From assembly GCA_910588565.1 (NCBI GenBank), contig CAJUPF010000055.1, forward strand, positions 1 through 20,456: a DNA stretch of 20,456 nucleotides, written 5' to 3'. This document shows positions 7,409 to 14,441 of the stretch, piece after piece. The stretch is from an uncultured Lachnospiraceae bacterium. Lineage in GTDB: Bacteria > Bacillota > Clostridia > Lachnospirales > Lachnospiraceae. How positions within the stretch are numbered: the stretch's first letter is position 1; each line of letters starts with the position of its first letter. The notes below the pieces were generated by a model that did not search any database, was not told where the DNA came from, and saw only the letters and a program-made list of their open reading frames with translations. A program made the translations under genes and the position numbers.

Positions 7409-8575
7409 ATGGCAAATATGATGGATTATCTACTCTGGCGGGGGGACTTACTGTTTGAACAGGCGGAATTTAATGAAGTGGACAATCTGATTTTCTCGGA
7501 ACTTGTCTATGTGGATTTTTTGGATATTGTACCGGCTGTCGGGGAAGAGCGGGCAATATCATTAAAGGAAGCTTCTGCGGAGTTTTTTAAACGTCACACA
7601 GAGGAAGAGATTTTGGCAAAAGTATCCAGTACAAAAGTGGCGGCGTTTTTGATGCGGGAAATGGCAAAGACAAAACGGTTTGGGGATATTTCCCTGAGCC
7701 GGTATATTGATGATATCGATCAGAAAGAACAGTCCCAGTTCTGCGCTATGACGATCCGATTGGATGACGGGAGTATTTTTGTAGCCTTTAGCGGAACAGA
7801 TAATACGATTGTGGGCTGGCGGGAAAATTTCAATATGAGCTTTCTGGAAGAAACGCCAGGACAGTTAAAGGCAGTGGAATACCTTAACCGTACCATTTCT
7901 CCCCGTCAGAAAAAAGTCCGTATTGGCGGCCATTCCAAAGGCGGCAATCTTGCTGTGTATGCGTCCGTTTACTGTAAAGAGCCGATTCAGAAGCGGATTG
8001 TGGGCGTCTACAGTAATGACGGGCCGGGTTTTACAGAGGAGATGATGAAACAGGATGTCTATCAGGCTATGCTGCCGAATATCCATACCTATATACCGGA
8101 GTCTTCCATTGTAGGAATGCTGTTAGAACGAAAAGAAGCGTATCAGGTAATCAAAAGCTCCGCCAGCGGACGGATGCAGCACGATGCCATGACCTGGGAG
8201 GTATTGGGAAATTCCCTGGTACATCTGGAAACCGTGACGGAGCAGAGTGTGTTAATCGATAAGATGTTAAAAGCATGGATTGGAAAGCTGGATACGGAGC
8301 AGCGGGAAGAATTTGTAGATACACTGTTTGAAATCTTAGAAGAAGGAGAAATCCAGACCATTGACGATCTTGCCAATATGAAGCTGAAGAAATTTTTTGA
8401 ACTTTTTAAACTCAGCAGCGTACTTGAACATGAGAATGAAGAGGTTTTGAAAAAGTCGTTAAAGCTTTTATTGGAAGAGGGAAATAGGATTCTGAAAAGC
8501 GAAATTATTCCTGAAAATAAATTTTCTAAAAAAAATATTAAAAAGCCAAAAATCGGTAAAAATATGAAAAAATGA
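7409..8575 (+). CDS. DUF2974 (Mbeg1-like) alpha/beta-hydrolase-fold protein
   Basis: This 388-residue protein matches the DUF2974 family, which is common in Firmicutes and poorly characterised. The centre shows a lipase-like nucleophile elbow GGHSKGGNLAVYA with S176, preceded by a strand with FVAFSGTDNTIVGWREN (124-140), the usual lipase core. NDGPGF (203-208) may supply the acidic residue and H258 in GRMQHDAMTW the histidine of a catalytic triad; these two roles are inferred. The N-terminal DYLLWRGDLLFEQAEFNEVD is typical of the family. The C-terminus is a lysine-rich tail (about 368-388) in an A-rich DNA stretch, perhaps a membrane- or nucleic-acid-contacting extension. There is no signal peptide. 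The RBS AGAGG overlaps the end of the HAD gene, so coexpression is likely. Confidence 0.9.
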   Translation: MANMMDYLLWRGDLLFEQAEFNEVDNLIFSELVYVDFLDIVPAVGEERAISLKEASAEFFKRHTEEEILAKVSSTKVAAFLMREMAKTKRFGDISLSRYIDDIDQKEQSQFCAMTIRLDDGSIFVAFSGTDNTIVGWRENFNMSFLEETPGQLKAVEYLNRTISPRQKKVRIGGHSKGGNLAVYASVYCKEPIQKRIVGVYSNDGPGFTEEMMKQDVYQAMLPNIHTYIPESSIVGMLLERKEAYQVIKSSASGRMQHDAMTWEVLGNSLVHLETVTEQSVLIDKMLKAWIGKLDTEQREEFVDTLFEILEEGEIQTIDDLANMKLKKFFELFKLSSVLEHENEEVLKKSLKLLLEEGNRILKSEIIPENKFSKKNIKKPKIGKNMKK

Positions 8576-8637
8576 GAAAAAATGAGAATAAAAGAGGAAA
8601 TGTGAGCATACTATAGTTAGCAACGATAAAAGCCCGG

Positions 8638-8666
8638 TTGCAGAATCGGATTGCAAAACATATTAT
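8638..8666 (+). promoter_or_regulatory. Probable sigma-A promoter of groESL
   Basis: TTGCAG at 8638-8643, a 17-nt spacer and TATTAT at 8661-8666 (five of six to consensus) place transcription start a few bases before the CIRCE element. The -35 is weak, but the position is right for HrcA repression. Confidence 0.55.
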
Positions 8667-8677
8667 AGGTCTATCAG

Positions 8678-8704
8678 TTAGCACTCAAAAGAACTGAGTG
8701 CTAA
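8678..8704 (+). promoter_or_regulatory. CIRCE operator (HrcA binding site)
   Basis: TTAGCACTC, nine bases, GAGTGCTAA: a perfect 9-9-9 CIRCE inverted repeat. It lies just after the promoter and 38 nt before groES, where HrcA represses chaperone genes until heat or unfolded protein titrates GroEL. Confidence 0.97.
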
Positions 8705-8742
8705 TAACTTAAAACAGCAGAATATATAAGGAGGCATTTAAA

Positions 8743-9027
8743 ATGAAATTAGTACCATTAGCAGACAGAGTTGTTTTAAAACAGTTAGAAGCAGAAGAAA
8801 CAACGAAATCAGGAATCATTTTAGCAAGCAAATCCCAGGAAAAACCTCAGGAAGCAGAAGTGATTGCAGTTGGTCCTGGCGGAATGGTTGACGGAAAAGA
8901 GATTCAGATGCAGGTATCTGTAGGACAGAAAGTAATCTATTCCAAATATGCAGGAACAGAAGTAAAATTAGAAGACGAAGAATATATTATCGTAAAACAG
9001 AACGATATCCTGGCAGTTGTAGAATAA
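8743..9027 (+). CDS. groES: Co-chaperonin GroES (Hsp10)
   Basis: GroES caps the GroEL chamber in the cytosol as a heptamer. The 94-residue length is normal. It begins MKLVPLADRVVLKQLEAEE, has the mobile loop EETTKSGIILA (about 18-28) that contacts GroEL, the roof-region VIAVGPGG (about 41-48), and ends YIIVKQNDILAVVE, all typical. AAGGAGG at 8728-8734 lies 8 nt before the ATG. It is the first gene of a two-gene operon with groEL 28 nt downstream and is controlled by the CIRCE element. Confidence 0.99.
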   Translation: MKLVPLADRVVLKQLEAEETTKSGIILASKSQEKPQEAEVIAVGPGGMVDGKEIQMQVSVGQKVIYSKYAGTEVKLEDEEYIIVKQNDILAVVE

Positions 9028-9055
9028 TAGAATGATAGAAAAGAGGTAAAAAATC

Positions 9056-10681
9056 ATGGCAAAGGAAATTAAATACGCTTCAGAAGCAAGAACAGCGTTA
9101 GGCGCTGGTGTGGATAAACTGGCAAATACCGTAAGAGTAACATTAGGGCCAAAAGGAAGAAATGTCGTACTTGACAAATCGTTCGGAGCTCCGTTAATTA
9201 CAAACGACGGCGTTACCATTGCAAAAGAGATTGAATTAGAAGATGCGTTTGAAAATATGGGCGCACAGCTGGTAAAAGAAGTGGCGACCAAGACCAACGA
9301 CGTAGCCGGAGACGGAACGACGACAGCAACGGTTCTGACACAGGCTATGGTTCATGAAGGCATGAAAAACTTAGAAGCCGGCGCAAACCCAATCGTACTC
9401 AGAAGGGGTATGAAGAAAGCGACAGACGTTGCGGTAGAAGCGTTAAAGAACATGAGCCAGAAAGTAAAAGGCAAAGATCAGATTGCAAAGGTAGCGGCAA
9501 TTTCCGCAGGTGATGAAGAAGTCGGCACACTGGTATCTGACGCAATGGAAAAAGTGACCAACGATGGCGTAATTACGATTGAAGAGTCCAAGACAATGCT
9601 GACAGAGCTGGATCTCGTAGAAGGTATGCAGTTTGACCGTGGTTATATTTCCGCTTATATGTGTACGGATATGGATAAAATGGAAGCGGTTTTGGATGAT
9701 CCGTATATCCTGATTACAGATAAGAAAATTTCCAATATCCAGGAGCTGCTGCCGCTGTTAGAGCAGGTAGTACAGAGCGGCGCAAGACTGCTGATTATTG
9801 CAGAAGACGTGGAAGGCGAAGCGCTGACGACTTTGATTGTAAACAAACTGCGCGGCACATTTAATGTAGTAGCTGTAAAAGCGCCGGGATATGGCGACAG
9901 AAGAAAGGCAATGTTAGAAGACATTGCGATTCTGACAGGCGGCCAGGTGATTTCTGAAGAAGTCGGACTGGAATTAAAAGACGCCACAATGGATCAGTTA
10001 GGCCGAGCAAAATCTGTAAAAGTACAGAAAGAGAATACGGTAATTGTAGACGGCGAAGGCGGCAAAGACGCTATCCAGGCAAGAATCAGCCAGATCCGCG
10101 CACAGATTGACGAAACAACATCTGAATTTGACAAAGAAAAATTACAGGAACGCCTTGCGAAATTATCCGGCGGCGTAGCGGTAATCCGTGTAGGCGCTGC
10201 AACTGAAATCGAGATGAAAGAAGCAAAACTCCGCATGGAGGATGCGTTAAATTCTACCAGGGCAGCTGTAGAAGAGGGGATTATCGCAGGCGGCGGTTCC
10301 GCTTATATCCATGCTTCCAAGAAAGTTGCAGAATTTGCAGATACATTGGAAGGCGATGAAAAGACCGGTGCAAAAGTGATTTTAAAAGCTCTGGAATCTC
10401 CGCTGTTTTATATCGCTGCCAATGCAGGTTTAGAAGGCGCCGTTATTATCAATAAGGTAAAAGAATCAGAAGAAGGCGTTGGATTTGATGCAATTAGCGA
10501 GGAATATACCGATATGGTAGAAAAGGGTATCTTAGACCCGGTGAAAGTGACAAGAAGCGCATTGCAGAATGCGACTTCCGTAGCTTCCACACTGCTGACA
10601 ACAGAATCCGCGGTTGCCAATATCAAAGAAGAAACTCCGGCAATGCCTGCAGGCGGCGCAGGAATGGGCGGAATGATGTAA
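9056..10681 (+). CDS. groEL: Chaperonin GroEL (Hsp60)
   Basis: GroEL forms the ATP-driven double-ring folding chamber. The 541-residue protein is full length and shows ATP-site motifs TLGPKGRNVVLDK (29-41), TNDGVTIAKEIEL (49-61) and GDGTTTATVL (85-94), the apical substrate-binding and hinge segments, VEEGIIAGGGSAY in the equatorial domain, and the flexible Gly-Met tail GGAGMGGMM. The start is preceded by AGAGG about 9 nt upstream. It is cotranscribed with groES and ends at a strong terminator 20 nt downstream. Nothing is missing or frameshifted. Confidence 0.99.
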   Translation: MAKEIKYASEARTALGAGVDKLANTVRVTLGPKGRNVVLDKSFGAPLITNDGVTIAKEIELEDAFENMGAQLVKEVATKTNDVAGDGTTTATVLTQAMVHEGMKNLEAGANPIVLRRGMKKATDVAVEALKNMSQKVKGKDQIAKVAAISAGDEEVGTLVSDAMEKVTNDGVITIEESKTMLTELDLVEGMQFDRGYISAYMCTDMDKMEAVLDDPYILITDKKISNIQELLPLLEQVVQSGARLLIIAEDVEGEALTTLIVNKLRGTFNVVAVKAPGYGDRRKAMLEDIAILTGGQVISEEVGLELKDATMDQLGRAKSVKVQKENTVIVDGEGGKDAIQARISQIRAQIDETTSEFDKEKLQERLAKLSGGVAVIRVGAATEIEMKEAKLRMEDALNSTRAAVEEGIIAGGGSAYIHASKKVAEFADTLEGDEKTGAKVILKALESPLFYIAANAGLEGAVIINKVKESEEGVGFDAISEEYTDMVEKGILDPVKVTRSALQNATSVASTLLTTESAVANIKEETPAMPAGGAGMGGMM

Positions 10682-10700
10682 AAAAACAAACTTCAATAAA

Positions 10701-10730
10701 AAATGCTGCAGGCGAAACTGCAGCATTTTT
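10701..10730 (+). terminator. Intrinsic terminator of groESL
   Basis: AAATGCTGCAG (10701-10711) pairs perfectly with CTGCAGCATTT (10718-10728) around a GCGAAA loop. The run of five T at 10726-10730 starts inside the stem. It lies 20 nt after the groEL stop codon. Confidence 0.9.
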
Positions 10731-10732
10731 CT

Positions 10733-10802
10733 GTTACGTTTCACACCAGATGATACGAAATAATTCGCCAAAACTGGCGTGGGTGTGAAATGTAACTTTT
10801 TT
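10733..10802 (+). repeat. Nested inverted repeat with a T6 tail between groEL and degV-like gene
   Basis: GTTACGTTTCACACC (10733-10747) pairs with GGTGTGAAATGTAAC (10782-10796), 15 pairs with one G-U. Inside the 34-nt loop, CGCCA (10766-10770) and TGGCG (10775-10779) form a second hairpin. Six T follow at 10797-10802. It could be a second terminator, a small structured RNA or a decayed miniature element. Confidence 0.6.
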
Positions 10803-10858
10803 CTGCTGCGGAAGGGCTGTTTTTTGTATTTTTTATAGTAGCATTCATGAATAAAGTG

Positions 10859-10867
10859 TGATACAAT
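10859..10867 (+). promoter_or_regulatory. Possible extended -10 promoter before the DegV gene
   Basis: TG-A-TACAAT at 10859-10867 is an extended -10 element. No good -35 is seen 17 nt upstream. Transcription would start near 10874, just after an earlier in-frame ATG-free stretch, supporting the start codon at 10943. Confidence 0.4.
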
Positions 10868-10942
10868 CAGTCTGTTGTGGAAAACAATAGGGATACGGCT
10901 GGAATTTCAGACGTATTTCAAAAGAGTAACAGGAGGAATTGC

Positions 10943-11815
10943 ATGGGAAAAGTTGCGATTATTTCAGACAGCAATAGTGGAATTGTACAAAAGGAAGCGA
11001 AAGAGCTTGGCATTCACATTCTGCCAATGCCCTTTTTTGTGGATGGTGAAACTTATTTTGAAGATATCAATCTGACACAGGAGCAATTTTATCAAAAGCT
11101 GAAAGATGGCTGTGATATTTCCACATCCATGCCGTCTGTAGGAAGTGTTACCGAATTGTGGGATGGACTTTTAAAAGAATATAAAGAAATTGTCCATATC
11201 CCCATGTCAAGCGGTCTGAGCAGTTCCTGTGAGACAGCGATGATGCTGGCGGAGGATTACGGCGGCAAAGTCTGTGTTGTCAACAACCAGCGGATTTCCG
11301 TTACCCAGAGACAATCGATTTTGGATGCGATGGCGCTTGCCAAACAGGGCAGATCCGCAGCAGAAATCAAAGAGATTTTAGAGAGGGAAAAATTTGAGTC
11401 CTCGATTTACATTATGGTAGATACACTGGCTTATCTGAAGAAGGGCGGCAGGATTACGCCTGCGGCAGCGGCTCTTGGCACGCTGCTTCGATTAAAGCCG
11501 GTACTTCAGATTCAGGGAGAAAAGTTAGACGCCTTTGCAAAAGCAAGAACGGTCAAACAGGCCAAAAGCATAATGATCGATGCGGTAAAACATGATCTTG
11601 CCAGCCGTTTTCATGATCCGGAAGGAAAGGATATGTATATTTCCATGGCCTATACCGATGATCTAGAAGCGGCGGAAGCGTTCCGGACAGAAGTGCAGCA
11701 GGCATTTCCGGATCATAAGATTCATCTGGATCCACTGTCCTTGAGCGTATCCTGCCATATCGGGCCAAAAGCCCTGGCAGTTACCTGCACAAAGAAGATT
11801 CCGGAACTAATGTAG
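10943..11815 (+). CDS. DegV-family fatty-acid-binding protein (FakB-like)
   Basis: DegV/FakB proteins hold a fatty acid in a buried pocket and present it to a fatty-acid kinase. The 290-residue product starts MGKVAIISDSNSGI, the usual N-terminal strand and loop. It shows the fatty-acid carboxylate-binding elements DISTSMPSVGSV and MSSGLSSSCETA, and the later DTLAYLKKGGRI motif typical of the family. The start at 10943 is chosen over the open frame from 10877 because AGGAGG lies 6 nt upstream and the homologous N-terminus begins here; the 22 extra residues look non-coding. No kinase gene (FakA) is nearby. purA follows after 45 nt without a visible terminator, so cotranscription is possible. 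Confidence 0.93.
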   Translation: MGKVAIISDSNSGIVQKEAKELGIHILPMPFFVDGETYFEDINLTQEQFYQKLKDGCDISTSMPSVGSVTELWDGLLKEYKEIVHIPMSSGLSSSCETAMMLAEDYGGKVCVVNNQRISVTQRQSILDAMALAKQGRSAAEIKEILEREKFESSIYIMVDTLAYLKKGGRITPAAAALGTLLRLKPVLQIQGEKLDAFAKARTVKQAKSIMIDAVKHDLASRFHDPEGKDMYISMAYTDDLEAAEAFRTEVQQAFPDHKIHLDPLSLSVSCHIGPKALAVTCTKKIPELM

Positions 11816-11860
11816 AATCGTAACAGTTCAGATACAGTTTTTTACGAGGAGGAAACAAGA

Positions 11861-13153
11861 ATGGTAAAAGCAGTTGTTGGCGCAAACTGGGGAGATGAAG
11901 GAAAAGGGAAAATAACAGATATGCTGGCGAAGGAATCGGATATTATTGTCCGCTTTCAGGGCGGTGCGAATGCAGGCCATACCATCGTCAATGATTATGG
12001 CAAATTTGCACTCCATACCCTGCCTTCCGGTGTGTTTTATAATCATACTACAAATATTATCGGAAATGGCGTAGCGTTAAATATTCCGATTCTGATTGCG
12101 GAAATCAAATCCATCACAGACCGGGATGTTCCGGCTCCTAAGATTTTAGTGTCAGACAGGGCGCAGATTGTGATGCCGTATCATATACTCTTTGACCAGT
12201 ATGAAGAGGAGAGATTAGGCGGCAGATCCTTTGGCTCTACCAAGTCCGGAATTGCACCTTTCTATTCCGATAAATATGCAAAAATTGGTTTTCAGGTCAG
12301 TGAACTGTTTGAGGAAGAGAGCCTGAAAGATAAGATTACCCGTACCTGTGAGATGAAAAATATCTTACTGGAGCATCTTTATCAAAAACCGCTGCTTGAT
12401 CCGGAGGAATTGCTTGCAACCATGCGGGAATACCGGGATATGATTGCTCCTTATGTATGCGATGTCTCTCTTTTTCTGGATCAAGCGATCAAAGAAGGCA
12501 AGGGCATTCTCTTAGAAGGGCAGCTGGGAACATTAAAGGATCCGGATCATGGAATCTACCCGATGGTTACTTCTTCATCCACACTGGCTGCGTATGGTGC
12601 AATCGGGGCAGGAATTCCGCCCTATGAGATTCAGAAAATTATTACCGTATGCAAGGCATATTCTTCCGCGGTAGGAGCGGGCGCTTTTGTCAGCGAGATT
12701 TTCGGTGAAGAAGCAGATGAACTGCGCAGGCGCGGAGGCGACGGCGGGGAATTTGGCGCGACTACCGGAAGGCCGCGGCGCATGGGCTGGTTTGACTGTG
12801 TGGCAAGCAAATATGGCTGCAGGCTGCAGGGGACAACGGATGTGGCTTTTACCGTATTGGATGTGCTGGGCTATCTGGAGGAGATTCCTGTATGCATCGG
12901 CTACGAGATTGACGGCGAGGTGACAACAGAATTTCCGACTACCGGAAAACTGGAACAGGCAAAGCCTGTGCTGACAAAGCTTGCGGGCTGGAAAGAAGAT
13001 ATCCGGGGGATTCGGAATTATGAAGAGCTTCCGGAAAACTGCAGAAAGTATGTGGAGTTTGTAGAGGAACAGATTGGATATCCGATTACCATGGTATCCA
13101 ATGGGCCGGGAAGAGACGATATTATTTACCGCAAATCCCAATTAAGCAGGTAG
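11861..13153 (+). CDS. purA: Adenylosuccinate synthetase, divergent variant
   Basis: PurA makes adenylosuccinate from IMP, aspartate and GTP, the first committed step to AMP. The 430-residue length, GANWGDEGKGK (7-17, with catalytic D12), NAGHT with H40, the TTGRPRRMGWFD segment (301-312) and a C-terminal VSNGPGRDD fit the family. Several conserved loops differ from what I recall of the standard enzyme: STKSGIAPFYSDK (126-138) instead of STGxGIGPAYxDK, LEGQLGTLKD (218-227) instead of an EGAQG loop, VGAGAF (271-276) instead of VGxGPF, and TVLDVL (331-336) where the guanine-site TKLDVL is usual, with Asp kept. AGGAGG stands 8 nt before the ATG. It looks intact and expressed, and may be a Clostridia-specific subfamily rather than a broken gene. 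Confidence 0.93.
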   Translation: MVKAVVGANWGDEGKGKITDMLAKESDIIVRFQGGANAGHTIVNDYGKFALHTLPSGVFYNHTTNIIGNGVALNIPILIAEIKSITDRDVPAPKILVSDRAQIVMPYHILFDQYEEERLGGRSFGSTKSGIAPFYSDKYAKIGFQVSELFEEESLKDKITRTCEMKNILLEHLYQKPLLDPEELLATMREYRDMIAPYVCDVSLFLDQAIKEGKGILLEGQLGTLKDPDHGIYPMVTSSSTLAAYGAIGAGIPPYEIQKIITVCKAYSSAVGAGAFVSEIFGEEADELRRRGGDGGEFGATTGRPRRMGWFDCVASKYGCRLQGTTDVAFTVLDVLGYLEEIPVCIGYEIDGEVTTEFPTTGKLEQAKPVLTKLAGWKEDIRGIRNYEELPENCRKYVEFVEEQIGYPITMVSNGPGRDDIIYRKSQLSR

Positions 13154-13179
13154 ATGCAAAAAACTATAATGATATTCTC

Positions 13180-13207
13180 AAAAGGGGCAGACGCTGCTCC
13201 TTTTTTG
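13180..13207 (+). terminator. Intrinsic terminator after purA
   Basis: AAAGGGGCAG (13181-13190) pairs with CTGCTCCTTT (13194-13203) around an ACG loop with one G-U pair, and six T occupy 13201-13206. It lies about 28 nt beyond the purA stop. Confidence 0.88.
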
Positions 13208-13209
13208 TA

Positions 13210-13227
13210 TTTCACATTCTTTTCACA
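13210..13227 (+). repeat. Short direct repeat TTTCACA, possible regulator site
   Basis: TTTCACA occurs at 13210-13216 and again at 13221-13227, an 11-nt period that places TTCACA-N5-TTCACA on one face of the helix. This resembles tandem half-sites of PhoP/OmpR-type regulators. It is about 170 nt before the GldA-like gene, and no convincing promoter can be aligned to it. Confidence 0.3.
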
Positions 13228-13394
13228 CAATGACCTATTTTTAAACACAAACAAAGCATACTCTTTTATTTGGTAATTATGTACGCCTGAAATTGGCAAA
13301 CAGCATCCCGGGAACTGGCACGAAGAGATTTCGGGTAATAATTCAGACAGGTCTGCTTTGGGCGTATAGATGAGATAAAAGGAGGAGCAGAATC

Positions 13395-14423
13395 TTGATT
13401 GAAATTTCCCATCTGGTAAAAAAATATGGAAATCATATGGCTGTAGATGATGTAAGCCTAACTATGGAACCAGGAAGAATCTACGGATTCTTAGGGCCGA
13501 ACGGGGCAGGCAAATCGACAACTATGAATATTGTAACCGGTTATCTGGGCGCTACAGGCGGCGAAGTAAAAATCAATGGATTTGATATTTTAAAGCAGCC
13601 GGAGGAAGCGAAGAAATGCATTGGTTACCTTCCTGAGATACCGCCGTTGTATATGGATATGAGCGTGGAAGAATATCTGAATTTTGCGGCGGAACTGAAA
13701 GCGCTGAAAAAAAAGCTTAGAAAGCAGTATGTTGCGGAAGCGATGGAGCTGACGATGATTTCTGATATGAAAAACCGCCTGATTCGGAATCTATCCAAAG
13801 GCTACCGTCAAAGAGTCGGCCTGGCCCAGGCGGTTTTAGGGTATCCGGAAGTAATTATATTGGATGAGCCGACGGTTGGCCTGGATCCAAAGCAAATCCT
13901 TGAAATCCGGGAACTGATAAAAAAACTGGGAGAAAAACATACCGTAATCTTAAGCTCGCATATTCTTTCCGAGGTAAGCGAAGTCTGCGACTATATTTTT
14001 ATTATTTCCAAAGGAAAATTAGTGGCAAACGATACCACGGAACATCTGCTAAAGCAGGTGGAACGCGGTGGGAGAACGTTAGAGCTTTTGGTACGGAAAG
14101 ATGGCGCGCGGGCGGAGGAACTTTTAAGAGAACAGTGGGCAGTGGAACAGATAGAAATTACTCCGGGAGCGGAAGAGGATACGGTACGGCTGGCTTTTAT
14201 GGCAGAAGAGGGAACGGATATCCGCAATCAGCTGATAAAGGAACTGGTGGCAGCGGATATACCGCTTCTGGAACTGAAATCTGCGGGGAAATCCTTAGAA
14301 GATATTTTCCTTGAATTAACCGATCAGGTAAACCAGGAGACAGACCAAAGCAGGCAGGAATCCCTCTCCGGGGATATCTCTGTGTCCTCCGGGGATGCCT
14401 CTGAGTCGACTGGCGATATATAA
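13395..14423 (+). CDS. ABC transporter ATP-binding protein, GldA-like
   Basis: This 342-residue ATPase drives the permease encoded next. It shows Walker A GPNGAGKST (34-42), GYLPEIPPLY (78-87) where E81 replaces the Q-loop glutamine as is usual in GldA relatives, signature LSKGYRQR (133-140), Walker B VIILDE (153-158), and switch histidine H189 in SSHILSE. Translation starts with TTG: AGGAGGAG ends 8 nt before it and the family N-terminus MIEISHLVKKYG begins there. Residues about 225-310 form the usual C-terminal regulatory domain. An odd tail (about 311-342) is rich in Gln, Ser and Asp and ends in a seven-residue repeat, SGDISVS, SGDASES, TGDI. It is the first gene of a three-gene operon with 18 nt to the next. 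Confidence 0.94.
   Translation: MIEISHLVKKYGNHMAVDDVSLTMEPGRIYGFLGPNGAGKSTTMNIVTGYLGATGGEVKINGFDILKQPEEAKKCIGYLPEIPPLYMDMSVEEYLNFAAELKALKKKLRKQYVAEAMELTMISDMKNRLIRNLSKGYRQRVGLAQAVLGYPEVIILDEPTVGLDPKQILEIRELIKKLGEKHTVILSSHILSEVSEVCDYIFIISKGKLVANDTTEHLLKQVERGGRTLELLVRKDGARAEELLREQWAVEQIEITPGAEEDTVRLAFMAEEGTDIRNQLIKELVAADIPLLELKSAGKSLEDIFLELTDQVNQETDQSRQESLSGDISVSSGDASESTGDI
14366..14396 (+). repeat. 21-nt-period direct repeat encoding a heptapeptide tail
   Basis: CTCCGGGGAT occurs at 14366-14375 and 14387-14396, 21 nt apart, inside the 3' end of the GldA-like gene. The in-frame period gives consecutive SGDxSxS heptapeptides at residues 325-338 and a partial third copy. Slipped-strand gain or loss would preserve the frame. 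Confidence 0.7.
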
Positions 14424-14441
14424 GAAGGGAGAAGTGCAGTT

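Noticed and set aside
8576..8640. A-rich short repeats (AAAAATGAGA-like) after the DUF2974 gene, considered as a tandem repeat or terminator
   Set aside because: Only two imperfect units and no stem; best explained as low-complexity sequence following a lysine-rich C-terminus.
10877..10942. Upstream extension of the DegV-family gene
   Set aside because: The extra 22 residues precede the conserved N-terminus, there is no RBS for 10877, and AGGAGG is placed correctly for 10943.
11816..11860. Possible purine riboswitch before purA
   Set aside because: The gap is only 45 nt and contains no purine aptamer core or terminator.
12575..13141. 188-codon open frame on the minus strand
   Set aside because: It is fully antisense to purA, has a Cys/His/Arg-rich composition typical of a shadow frame, and lacks a start signal.
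13300..13345. CCCG/CGGG short dyad before the GldA-like gene as an operator or terminator
   Set aside because: Only four base pairs with a long loop; expected by chance.
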